A program made the translations under genes and the position numbers. From contig JAKSKD010000006.1 of the NCBI GenBank assembly GCA_024401925.1, positions 1 through 64,000 of the forward strand: a DNA stretch of 64,000 nt, in the 5' to 3' direction. The stretch comes from Bacteroidales bacterium (GTDB lineage: Bacteria; Bacteroidota; Bacteroidia; Bacteroidales; UBA932). This document shows, piece after piece, positions 1 through 8,047 of the stretch (positions are counted from its first letter, which is position 1; each line of letters starts with the position of its first letter). The notes beneath the pieces were generated by a model. It saw only the letters and a program-made list of their open reading frames with translations. It was not told where the DNA came from and ran no database searches.

Positions 1-95
1 TCTGGGGACTTGAATTATCCTATACCTAACAAAATCAAAGTGTCAAAGACAGGAAGATACACAAAAATCTTTATCATCCAAATATTTCCTATCAG

Positions 96-1163
96 CTACT
101 TTATTCTGTACGGGGCGTTATCGTAAAGAACGAACCTTTTCGCCTTGCGTATCCATTTCTGCTCTTCCGCCTTTATGTGCTCCTGAACGATATCGAAGGT
201 TATTTCTCCTTTCAAACAGGCCTCTATTACAGGGTCTGCCACCCTCGCAAAGAAAGCGTCGGAAAAGATGAATTGGGAATACCTCTCCGAAAAGTATTTC
301 ATCAACTGGATGGTGTGGAGCAGGGAATGGTATTCTGCACCGGGGAGGAGGATTATCTGATAGCCGAAGCATTTTTCACCTTCGTAGAGGCCGAATGCCG
401 GGACGAAGGTACAAGGCCTCATCAGCACCCCCTCAGGCGCGGGAATGCCTTCTGCCTTGCCGGGTTTGATGAAAGGCGCACCTATGTACTCATATGGTCT
501 CGCGGTGCCTATTCCCGGGGTGATGGTCGTATCCTTCCATAATGCTCCGCCGCTGTAGAGATTACAGGAGAAGAGCCCCGGAAGGTCGGATGATGGCGCA
601 ATTGCCCAAGGCATCACTGTGCGCCCGGCCGATGAGACTGTGGCTGAAATGATGTGAAGGGGATATTTCGCGTCTATCTCGTTATAATACAGATGACAGA
701 GTTCGCCGAGCGTAAGTCCGTGCCTGTGCGCCACCATAGGTGTCCAGATATCCCTATCTACAGCCGGCATCGTCCCTTCAACAGTTCTTCCTGCAGGATT
801 AGGATGATCGACTATGTATAGGGAAGGGGAGTCCTCACCCATTGAGTTCAACGCGTTCATCAGTCTCAGGACGTCAGTGGTGAAATTGAAGTATCTCGAA
901 CCTGCATCCTGGATCTCCACGACCACTGCGTTAAGGCCTTTCAGCTTGTCCGGATCGAAGTCAATATGGCTCTCCTCCGGCCCGAGTTCCGCCTCTGCCG
1001 GACAGAAAATCTGCTCGAGATTGCCTCTCTCCCGGAAGATGTCGTACAGGTATTTTTCTTCGGACGGATCCCAGCAGTTCTGAGTGCAGAATACTCCAAC
1101 TTTTCCGTCAATCAGCGCTTTGTCAAGCTGGTCACCGACAGGTGTCGTTCTAAATGAAAACAT
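96..1163 (-). CDS. DUF1343 / NamZ-like protein
   Basis: The 355-residue protein matches the DUF1343 family, whose characterised members (NamZ) are exo-beta-N-acetylmuramidases acting on peptidoglycan fragments. Family hallmarks seen are VVEIQDAGSRYFNF near residue 80 (usual form DVQDVGARFYTY), a DHPNPAGR segment near 120 and HRHGLTLGEL near 150. I see no signal peptide, unlike many exported relatives, so it may be cytoplasmic or the start may be elsewhere. Its start codon sits immediately after the stop of the upstream phosphohexomutase gene, so the two are probably co-transcribed, which fits amino-sugar or wall recycling. Only 95 bases lie beyond its stop to the window edge and I see no supportable gene there. 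The family is fairly sure; the substrate is inferred. Confidence 0.8.
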   Translation of the reverse strand: MFSFRTTPVGDQLDKALIDGKVGVFCTQNCWDPSEEKYLYDIFRERGNLEQIFCPAEAELGPEESHIDFDPDKLKGLNAVVVEIQDAGSRYFNFTTDVLRLMNALNSMGEDSPSLYIVDHPNPAGRTVEGTMPAVDRDIWTPMVAHRHGLTLGELCHLYYNEIDAKYPLHIISATVSSAGRTVMPWAIAPSSDLPGLFSCNLYSGGALWKDTTITPGIGTARPYEYIGAPFIKPGKAEGIPAPEGVLMRPCTFVPAFGLYEGEKCFGYQIILLPGAEYHSLLHTIQLMKYFSERYSQFIFSDAFFARVADPVIEACLKGEITFDIVQEHIKAEEQKWIRKAKRFVLYDNAPYRIK

Positions 1164-2579
1164 CTATTTTATGATTTTTTCTGCAAGTGCAATTACATCC
1201 TTTGCCAGTTTGTCAGCGGCTTCTTCGGTCGAGGCTTCCGAATATATCCTTATGATAGGTTCGGTGTTGGATTTCCTGAGATGTACCCAGGTCCTGTCGG
1301 CCTCGAAATTGATTTTGACTCCGTCTATGTCGTTGATATTCTCGCTTGCATATACCTTCTTCATTTCGCCAAGAATCCTGTCGATGAGTGCTGCGTCGTT
1401 GAGCTGAATCTTGTTCTTCGCGATGAAATACTGAGGATATGTTTTTTTCAGTTCGCTGACTTTCATTTTCTTATGAGCCAAGTTACTGAGGAACAGGGCA
1501 ACACCGACCATCGCATCCCTTCCGCTGTGAAGGGCAGGGTAGATGACACCTCCATTGCCTTCTCCGCCGATAAGGGCTCCGGCTTCGTGCATTTTGGTCG
1601 TAACATTCACTTCACCTACGGCAGATGCATAATATATTCCTCCGTGCTTCTCGGTGACATCCCTGAGCGCCCTTGTGCTGGAAAGGTTGCTGACCGTGAC
1701 CATTCCCTTCTGTCCCTTAGCTTCCTCGCGCTCAAGAAGGTAGTCCGCAACGCTCACGAGAGTGTATTCCTCTACGAACGGCTCACCGTCCTCGCATATG
1801 AAGGCAAGACGGTCCACGTCCGGGTCCACGCTTATACCCAGGTCTGCCTTTTGCGTTACAACAGTGTCGCTGAGCTCTTTCAGGTTGGCTGGCAAGGGCT
1901 CGGGATTGTGCGCGAATTCTCCTGTGGGCTCGCAATTGAGTTGTATGCATTCCACACCGAGCCTCTTCAGAAGCCTCGGCATAATGATGCCGCCGACTGA
2001 GTTTACTGCGTCAAGAACCACCTTGAATTCTGCCTTCCGCACTGCTTCGATATCCACTGCTTCGAGAGCCAGTACTGCATCGATATGCTTGTCAGTGAAG
2101 TCTTCTTCTTCGATGCTTCCAAGTTCTTCAACAGTGGAGAAATCGAACTCGCCTTTCTCCGCACATTCAAGAATGGCACCTCCTTCCTCTGCGTTGAGGA
2201 ATTCTCCTTTCTCATTTAGTAGTTTGAGAGCATTCCATTCCTTAGGATTATGTGATGCCGTGAGAATGATGCCTCCGTCGGCATTGCTCATAGTCACAGC
2301 CATCTCTGTCGTAGGTGTGCTGGCAAATCCTGCCTTGACTACGTCCATGCCGCAGGATACTATTGTGCCGCATACCAGTTGCTCGACCATATCGCCGCTC
2401 AGGCGCGCGTCCTTGCCTACTACAATCTTATATTTCTCACCGAAAGGTTGTGGTTTTCTTTCGCGCAGTTTGGTGCAGTATGCGTAAGTGAATTTTACGA
2501 TGTCAATAGGGGTGAGACCCTCTCCAGCGGGGCCTCCGATGGTTCCGCGTATTCCGGAAATTGATTTTATCAGTGTCAT
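1164..2579 (-). CDS. glmM: Phosphoglucosamine mutase-like phosphohexomutase
   Basis: Alpha-D-phosphohexomutase superfamily enzyme, best matched to the Bacteroidales GlmM type, which interconverts glucosamine-6-phosphate and glucosamine-1-phosphate for UDP-GlcNAc synthesis. It begins TLIKSISGIRGTIGG, has the phosphoserine loop TASHNPKEWNALKL near residue 105, the metal-binding DPDVDRLAF near 250, and a phosphate-binding end with RKSNTEPIIRIY. Length of 471 residues is normal. An in-frame TTG lies two codons upstream (2585), but ATG at 2579 gives the usual N-terminus. A -7 box lies 19 nt upstream. Phosphomannomutase/phosphoglucomutase activity cannot be excluded from sequence alone. Confidence 0.9.
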   Translation of the reverse strand: MTLIKSISGIRGTIGGPAGEGLTPIDIVKFTYAYCTKLRERKPQPFGEKYKIVVGKDARLSGDMVEQLVCGTIVSCGMDVVKAGFASTPTTEMAVTMSNADGGIILTASHNPKEWNALKLLNEKGEFLNAEEGGAILECAEKGEFDFSTVEELGSIEEEDFTDKHIDAVLALEAVDIEAVRKAEFKVVLDAVNSVGGIIMPRLLKRLGVECIQLNCEPTGEFAHNPEPLPANLKELSDTVVTQKADLGISVDPDVDRLAFICEDGEPFVEEYTLVSVADYLLEREEAKGQKGMVTVSNLSSTRALRDVTEKHGGIYYASAVGEVNVTTKMHEAGALIGGEGNGGVIYPALHSGRDAMVGVALFLSNLAHKKMKVSELKKTYPQYFIAKNKIQLNDAALIDRILGEMKKVYASENINDIDGVKINFEADRTWVHLRKSNTEPIIRIYSEASTEEAADKLAKDVIALAEKIIK

Positions 2580-2598
2580 ATACAATCTTTATATCTCA

Positions 2599-2606
2599 CA
2601 AATTTA
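2599..2606 (-). promoter_or_regulatory. Bacteroidota -7 box for glmM
   Basis: The minus strand reads TAAATTTG, matching the TAnnTTTG consensus of the primary Bacteroidota sigma factor, 19 nt upstream of the glmM ATG. No clear TTTG -33 element is seen. Confidence 0.5.
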
Positions 2607-2697
2607 CTGAAATTTTGCTAAATTCGCAGGATTGGTCATTCATAAATAATGACCAATCTATACTGACTTATTTTTCATCATTCCTGAAATTTTCAAT

Positions 2698-3066
2698 ATG
2701 CAGGGTATCTGGACTATTATTCTGTTGGTGATTTCCAACATCTTCATGACATTCGCCTGGTACGGGCAGCTTAAACTCAGTGAAATGCACATTTCCGATG
2801 GATGGCCCCTTATCGTTATCATCCTGATGTCCTGGGGCGTCGCCCTGTTTGAATACTTTGCTATGATTCCCGCCAACAGGATTGGCTCCAATATCAACGG
2901 AGGCCCTTTCAATATGATGCAATTGAAGGTTATTCAGGAAGTTATCTCACTGACTGTATTCACGATTATCGTGGCCCTCGTATTCAAGAGCCAGCCTATA
3001 CAGTGGAATCATTTCGTCGCCTTCGGACTGATGATCCTTGCCGTATTCTTCGTATTCCTAAAGTAA
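2698..3066 (+). CDS. DMT/DUF486 family small membrane protein
   Basis: A 122-residue, very hydrophobic protein with four predicted membrane helices, matching the DUF486 (DMT superfamily) group. Typical features are the opening IILLVISNIFMTFAWYGQLK, the ALFEYFAMIPANRIG segment and FNMMQLKVIQEVI. The family resembles small multidrug-resistance-type transporters but no substrate is established. It is the only plus-strand gene here. Its last 9 bases overlap the 3' end of the convergent MFS gene. No good promoter is evident upstream. Confidence 0.85.
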   Translation: MQGIWTIILLVISNIFMTFAWYGQLKLSEMHISDGWPLIVIILMSWGVALFEYFAMIPANRIGSNINGGPFNMMQLKVIQEVISLTVFTIIVALVFKSQPIQWNHFVAFGLMILAVFFVFLK

Positions 3067-4461
3067 GATAGGCTTGTATTTAGGGACAAGCGCCTTCATT
3101 ATGCACCAAGCAATAAGATAGGCGACTCCGCAATAGCAGAATACCATGAAATAACCGGCAGGCTTGCCTTCGAATCCGAGGAAGGTGAAGGCCGGGCCGA
3201 GCTTTTCCGCGTGGGTGAAAAGGTTTCCCGCAATCTTCTGTACCAGCATCGAACCGATTCCTCCGGCCATCGTACCGATACCCGTGATGGAGGCTATTGT
3301 GCTCTTCGGGAACATATCTCCGATTGTGGAGAAAAGGTTTGCCGACCACGCCTGATGTCCCGCTGCCGCAAGTCCGATGAGTATTGCCGGCCACCAGGCA
3401 CTGTGGAAATTAAGCCCCAGGGGCTGTGCGAACAGGGATGCCAGCGGAAGGAATGCGAACAGCAGCATTGCGAGCATACGGCCGTTGTATGGCTTCATCC
3501 CGCGCCTCTCCACAAAAACCTTCGGAAGATAACCTCCGATGATGGATACGACGGTTACTATGGCGTAGAGAGTGAAGATCAGCGCCTGTCCGAGACCTGA
3601 TGAAGCAGGTGCATTGAACTGGTCCTGAAAGTATGCCGGGGCCCAGAACAGGAAGAACCACCATACTCCGTCCGTGAAGAACTTTCCTGTGATGAAACTC
3701 CAGGTCTGTCTGTATTTGAAGCACTTCAGGAAAGGGATGGCCTTTTCTTCATCCACTTTGACCTCTGTTTCGCCTTCATCCTGGCGTATGTAGTTGAGTT
3801 CCACGTCATTTACGTGCTTGCTTTTGTCGGGAGTGTCGTACATAAATGCCCAGAGGAACATCCAGATGAAGCCGAGGGCACCTATCACGATGAATGCCAT
3901 TTCCCAGCCGAGATGCTTTGCGAGCGGCGGGATACACAGAGGTGCGGCAAGTGCTCCAACAGATGCTCCTGCATTGAATATTGATGTGGCGAAAGCCCTG
4001 TCTTTCTTAGGGAAGTATTCGGCCGTCACCTTGATGGCTGCCGGAAAGTTTCCTGCTTCGCCGAGAGCCAGTATGCCACGGCAGAGAAGAAACAGATATA
4101 CAGAGACAGTTGACACGGCAAGCGCTGTGTTGCTGACGATTGCAGCCGTTGCGCCCCCGCAGAAAGCGTGAAGGCAGGCACCGAGTGACCAGACCCCGAT
4201 AGCTACGATATAGCCCTTTTTTGTACCCATCCAGTCCACGAATTTGCCTGCGAACAAGCTTACGATGGCGTAGAAGATGGAGAAGAAACTAGTGATGGTG
4301 CCGTAGTCGGCATCAGTCCAGCCGAACTCCGGGGCTATGAATTCTTTGTATGTGAGGGAAAGGACCTGGCGGTCGAGATAGTTGACGGTGGTAGCAACGA
4401 AAAGCAGGGAGCATATCCACCATCTCCAGTTGGTCATCAGTTTGCGCTGTGTTGTTGACAT
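3058..4461 (-). CDS. MFS hexuronate-type transporter (ExuT-like)
   Basis: A 467-residue major facilitator protein with about 12 membrane helices, of the anion:cation symporter type that includes ExuT. The first helix contains FVATTVNYLDRQVLS, followed by DYGTITSFFSIFYAIVSLFAGK, and loop 2-3 has the MFS signature GKFVDWMGTKKG. It is the last gene of the kdgK-eda-MFS run, starting 6 nt after the eda stop. With the neighbouring KDG kinase, KDPG aldolase, UxuA and SDR genes the likely substrate is a hexuronate such as glucuronate or galacturonate. The substrate is inferred from context. Confidence 0.87.
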   Translation of the reverse strand: MSTTQRKLMTNWRWWICSLLFVATTVNYLDRQVLSLTYKEFIAPEFGWTDADYGTITSFFSIFYAIVSLFAGKFVDWMGTKKGYIVAIGVWSLGACLHAFCGGATAAIVSNTALAVSTVSVYLFLLCRGILALGEAGNFPAAIKVTAEYFPKKDRAFATSIFNAGASVGALAAPLCIPPLAKHLGWEMAFIVIGALGFIWMFLWAFMYDTPDKSKHVNDVELNYIRQDEGETEVKVDEEKAIPFLKCFKYRQTWSFITGKFFTDGVWWFFLFWAPAYFQDQFNAPASSGLGQALIFTLYAIVTVVSIIGGYLPKVFVERRGMKPYNGRMLAMLLFAFLPLASLFAQPLGLNFHSAWWPAILIGLAAAGHQAWSANLFSTIGDMFPKSTIASITGIGTMAGGIGSMLVQKIAGNLFTHAEKLGPAFTFLGFEGKPAGYFMVFCYCGVAYLIAWCIMKALVPKYKPILL

Positions 4462-4467
4462 CGGCTG

Positions 4468-5133
4468 TTATTTTAGTGTTTTGATAATATCCAGACAATT
4501 CTTGCAAAGGCTTGTTATCGCGGTCCAGTCTCCGGACTCGAGGCTCTTCTTAGGGAAGAGTTTGCTGCCCATTCCGACGCAGCACACACCGGCCTTGAAC
4601 CATTCCCTGAGGCTCTCTTCTGTAGGAGCCACACCTCCGGTCACCATCAGGTTTACCCAAGGTATAGGCGCCTTCAGGCTCTTGACGAATGCCGGTCCGA
4701 GAACCTCTCCCGGGAAAACCTTGCAAATCTCGCATCTGAACCGTCGTGAAGCATATCCTACTTCAGTAACAGTACCGCAGCCCGGAATATATGGGATACG
4801 TTTCCAGTTGCAGACCTGGAACACTTCCTGCACTGTCTGTGGCCCAACGACGAAATTGGCGCCAAGCTTTATGAATTCGCGTGCGTCTTTTCCGAACGAT
4901 ATCGAACCGACTCCCAGAATAAGGCCCGGCAGGGTGGCTGCATATTGAACCAGTTCCTTGAAAACTTCCTTGGCCTTGTCTCCTCGGTTGGTGAATTCGA
5001 ACACGCGTACTCCGCCGTCATAGCAAGCTTTCAATACCTTCTTGCTTGTTTCAATGTCCGGATTGTAGAATACAGGGATCATCCCTGTTCCCTTCATGGT
5101 CTCAATGACCTGTTCTTTGCTGTATTGTGCCAT
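4468..5133 (-). CDS. eda: KDPG/KHG aldolase
   Basis: Class I aldolase that splits 2-keto-3-deoxy-6-phosphogluconate into pyruvate and glyceraldehyde-3-phosphate, the last step of uronate breakdown. The 221-residue protein is a single TIM-barrel. The Schiff-base lysine is K138 in CKVFPGE (usual KFFPAE), and the substrate loop PGCGTVTEV (residues 117-125) matches the family PGxxTPTE. The general-base glutamate is probably E46 in FEFTNRG. The gene sits 2 nt downstream of kdgK, so the kinase and aldolase are made together. Confidence 0.93.
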   Translation of the reverse strand: MAQYSKEQVIETMKGTGMIPVFYNPDIETSKKVLKACYDGGVRVFEFTNRGDKAKEVFKELVQYAATLPGLILGVGSISFGKDAREFIKLGANFVVGPQTVQEVFQVCNWKRIPYIPGCGTVTEVGYASRRFRCEICKVFPGEVLGPAFVKSLKAPIPWVNLMVTGGVAPTEESLREWFKAGVCCVGMGSKLFPKKSLESGDWTAITSLCKNCLDIIKTLK

Positions 5134-5135
5134 AA

Positions 5136-6173
5136 TTACCTTGATACTCTTCCCGAGGCGTCTCCGCCCATTAGTTTTTCCACTTCGGCTACAGTGACCT
5201 GATTGTAATCACCGAAGATTGTATGTTTCAGACAGGATGCCGCTGCGGCGAATTCAAGGGCCTTGCCGTCATCCCCATAGGTCTTGAGCCCATATATGAG
5301 CCCTCCCATGAAACTGTCTCCTCCTCCCACACGGTCAACTATGTGGGTGATGTCGTAACGCCTTGACTGATAAAGTGTATTTCCGTTCCAAAGAACTCCG
5401 CCCCAGGTGTTGTGATTTGCGTTGATGGAACCGCGCAGGGTGATGATAATCTTCTTTGCACGAGGGAACTTTGCCATAAGTTGCTCGCATACGCTCTGGA
5501 AACGCTTCTGGTCTATCGATCCGTCAGTCGCTGCCGCATTGAATCCTTCCGGCTTGATTCCGAACACTTTCTCTGCGTCTTCCTCGTTTCCGAGGATGAT
5601 GTCGCTGCCTTCGACGAGTGCAGGCATCACTTCACCTGCAGTTTTTCCGTATTTCCAAAGATTTTTCCTATAGTTTATATCGCAGGAAACGGTGATTCCG
5701 AGCCTATTGGCGGCCTTTATGGCCTCCAGACATACATCTGCCGCGCCCTGGCTGATAGCGGGCGTAATGCCGGTCCAATGGAACCAGTCAGCTCCATCAA
5801 ATACTTTGTCCCAGTCGATCATCCCCGGTTTTATTTCCGCGATTGCGGATCCGGCCCTGTCATAGACGACCTTGCTCGGGCGAGCCACGGCTCCGGTCTC
5901 GAGGAAATATATGCCTGTTCTGCTGCCTCCGCGTACGATGTTGCCGGTACCTACGCCATAGGAGCGCAGGTCTTTGATGCAGCTTTCTGCAATGTCATTT
6001 TCAGGCAGTCTCGTGACGAAATCCGCTTCAAGTCCATAATTGGCGAGGGACACGGCCACGTTTGCTTCTCCGCCTCCGAATGTGGCATCGAACTGTTTTG
6101 CCTGTGAGAATCTCTGATATGATGGGGTGGAGAGCCTGAGCATAATCTCTCCGAAGGTTACTGTTTTTGCCAT
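5136..6173 (-). CDS. kdgK: 2-keto-3-deoxygluconate kinase, PfkB family
   Basis: Sugar kinase of the ribokinase/PfkB family, 345 residues. The N-terminal TFGEIMLRLS and FGGGEANVA motifs and the C-terminal anion-hole and base motif DRVGGGDSFMGG are present, with Asp as the catalytic base. In this neighbourhood the substrate is 2-keto-3-deoxygluconate from mannonate dehydratase, and the product KDPG goes to the aldolase encoded next. It heads the minus-strand kdgK-eda-MFS unit, behind a terminator and with its own -7 box. The KDG assignment relies on the family motif pattern plus context. Confidence 0.92.
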   Translation of the reverse strand: MAKTVTFGEIMLRLSTPSYQRFSQAKQFDATFGGGEANVAVSLANYGLEADFVTRLPENDIAESCIKDLRSYGVGTGNIVRGGSRTGIYFLETGAVARPSKVVYDRAGSAIAEIKPGMIDWDKVFDGADWFHWTGITPAISQGAADVCLEAIKAANRLGITVSCDINYRKNLWKYGKTAGEVMPALVEGSDIILGNEEDAEKVFGIKPEGFNAAATDGSIDQKRFQSVCEQLMAKFPRAKKIIITLRGSINANHNTWGGVLWNGNTLYQSRRYDITHIVDRVGGGDSFMGGLIYGLKTYGDDGKALEFAAAASCLKHTIFGDYNQVTVAEVEKLMGGDASGRVSR

Positions 6174-6192
6174 AGTGAATTGATTATTACGG

Positions 6193-6200
6193 CAAAAATA
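6193..6200 (-). promoter_or_regulatory. -7 box for kdgK-eda-MFS
   Basis: The minus strand reads TATTTTTG, 19 nt upstream of the kdgK ATG and just downstream of the susD terminator. This suggests the catabolic genes can be transcribed independently of susCD. Confidence 0.5.
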
Positions 6201-6215
6201 TAAATATAAAGTATA

Positions 6216-6251
6216 ATAAAAAAGCAGGGCGGCCGAATAAGACCGTCCTGC
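6216..6251 (-). terminator. Rho-independent terminator after susD
   Basis: On the minus strand a 9-bp stem GCAGGACGG/CCGCCCTGC (one wobble) with a 10-nt loop is followed directly by a T-run, TTTTTTATT. It lies 20 nt past the susD stop and separates susCD from kdgK. Some read-through remains possible. Confidence 0.8.
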
Positions 6252-6271
6252 AAAGTATATTAAAGTTCAAG

Positions 6272-8044
6272 TTATTTCTTGAAGTAAGGGAGGTCACCCT
6301 TTGCAAACTCGGACTCAGCTTTCTCCCAGCCCGGATTCTGCTCGAGTACACCTTCTGCCAGGGTAATCTGGCTCTCAGGAATCTTGAAGAAACCGCCGCC
6401 TGTAGCATTGTAACGCTCCATGAACGGATGGTTTGCCTGCCACTGATATACACCCTCAGCGCCCTGGTTGAGGATAGGGTTGCCTTCCTGGTTCTTGACA
6501 ATCTGCTCAACGTCGCCCCAGCGTCTGAGGTCGTTCCAGCGTACTGCTTCGAAGCAGAGCTCGTAACGGCGCTCTTTCTTGAGGTTCTCGAGTGAGTAGC
6601 CGATAGGAGCAAGATGTGCTCTGTCGCGAACAGCGTTGAGACCGCTCATACCATTATAAACAACAGCACCGTCAGTCAATTCCGAGTGCATGAGGAGCAC
6701 GTCTGCGAAACGGAGCCAGATTACAGCCTGTGTAAGGCCGACCTGCTTGTCATTCTCACTTCCGTAGAAGTATCCATATGACTGATAAAGGGTACCGTCC
6801 TCGCCGTAAGCGCCGCATCCCATATATTTCTTTGAGATGAGGTCGGTGTTCTCAACTTCCTTTGCTGCATCTCCATGATAGTTTGGAATCTCAACTGCGC
6901 GTCTGCAGATAGAGCCCTCGCGGCGGTAGTCGCCTGCGTAGTTAGGGTCTTCTGCCCAGTCTGTCCAGAGAGTCCAGCATACAGGTCCGTTTGAATATCC
7001 CTGAGGGATGAACGGGAAGCAGTTTGCTCCGCTCTTTCTGAAGCCGAAGTACTCGACGATTCTGTTGTGACGCAGTTCAGGCTTGTGCCATCCTGCCTTG
7101 TTGGACATCTTGATTGCGAACATGCTCTCGATGTTCTCATCTGTTGCCCAGTCAAGTGCGATTCCTTCATTCTCCTTAACCTGTTTTACATAGTTGTAAT
7201 CCTTGGCTGTGTAAGGGTTGGTGTAAGGCCAGAGGTTACGCTGGTCGCTGAGAAGTCTGTGACCGGAGTTCTTGATACAGTCCTCGAGCCAGCCGACAAC
7301 TTCGGACTTCGATACGATACCGCCTCCATCGAGGAGAGGAAGTTCGTTCTTGTGGTAGAATCCTGTGTAGAACAGCCATACCCTTGCCATGAGTGCTTCT
7401 GCAACCCATTTTGAAACATGTCCTTCACCGAAGTTAGGATAAGGGCTCGAAGGCATCGTGGTGATGGCGAACTTAAGGTCGGAAGCAATCTGTGCGTAGA
7501 TTTCGTCAACAGACGCCTTTGGAAGGTTCTGAGCCTCTGTTGTGAGAACCAGCGGAACCTGTCCGAAGATCTGAGCGAAGTTGAAATAGTAGAATGCCCT
7601 GAGGATGTAAGCCTCTCCGAGAAGCTGGTCCTTCACTGCTGTGTTTGACCATTCTGTCACATTGTCAATCGTTGCGATTGCGTTGTTTGCACGGAAGATT
7701 CCTGCATAGCGTGATTCCCAGAAAGGTTTGAACTTGTCAATGATGTCGTTCATGATACGGTCGCAGGACTGGGCGCCGATGTTACTCTGGCTTCCACCAC
7801 CGAGGCGGTCGTCTCCTGCCATTTCGAATACATAGAACGGGTCGCACTCAGGATCGGCGATGTTGTCGTTCATAATAGCGTAGATACCGGCGATCATCTG
7901 CTTAGCATCTGTCTCGTTCTTAGGGAAGTTTCCGGTATTCTTCTTTGTGAGGCTCTCTGTGTCAAGGAAGCTGTCGCAAGCTGCAAGACAAACGGCACTC
8001 AATATAATTGCTGAAATGTAAAATATCTTTTTCATACTCATCAT
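6272..8044 (-). CDS. SusD/RagB-family surface glycan-binding lipoprotein
   Basis: A 590-residue outer-membrane lipoprotein that caps the SusC transporter and binds its glycan ligand. The signal peptide ends in the lipobox LAAC with Cys at residue 23, followed by DSFLDTES, typical of the family. The TPR-like region YILRAFYYFNFAQIFGQVPL and the C-terminal RRYELCFEAVRWNDLRRWG are classic SusD motifs. Starts at 8044, 8041 or 8035 are possible (MMSMKK); the last gives the usual MKK opening. It begins 3 nt after the susC stop. The hexuronate genes on both sides suggest a uronate-containing oligosaccharide ligand, which is inference. Confidence 0.95.
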   Translation of the reverse strand: MMSMKKIFYISAIILSAVCLAACDSFLDTESLTKKNTGNFPKNETDAKQMIAGIYAIMNDNIADPECDPFYVFEMAGDDRLGGGSQSNIGAQSCDRIMNDIIDKFKPFWESRYAGIFRANNAIATIDNVTEWSNTAVKDQLLGEAYILRAFYYFNFAQIFGQVPLVLTTEAQNLPKASVDEIYAQIASDLKFAITTMPSSPYPNFGEGHVSKWVAEALMARVWLFYTGFYHKNELPLLDGGGIVSKSEVVGWLEDCIKNSGHRLLSDQRNLWPYTNPYTAKDYNYVKQVKENEGIALDWATDENIESMFAIKMSNKAGWHKPELRHNRIVEYFGFRKSGANCFPFIPQGYSNGPVCWTLWTDWAEDPNYAGDYRREGSICRRAVEIPNYHGDAAKEVENTDLISKKYMGCGAYGEDGTLYQSYGYFYGSENDKQVGLTQAVIWLRFADVLLMHSELTDGAVVYNGMSGLNAVRDRAHLAPIGYSLENLKKERRYELCFEAVRWNDLRRWGDVEQIVKNQEGNPILNQGAEGVYQWQANHPFMERYNATGGGFFKIPESQITLAEGVLEQNPGWEKAESEFAKGDLPYFKK

Positions 8045-8047
8045 ATT

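Noticed and set aside
1..95. Possible gene end at the left edge
   Set aside because: Short hydrophobic minus-strand run of about 25 codons only; not enough to call.
1281..2487. Plus-strand reading frames antisense to glmM
   Set aside because: They are the complement of a conserved enzyme, Ser- and Arg-rich with no motifs.
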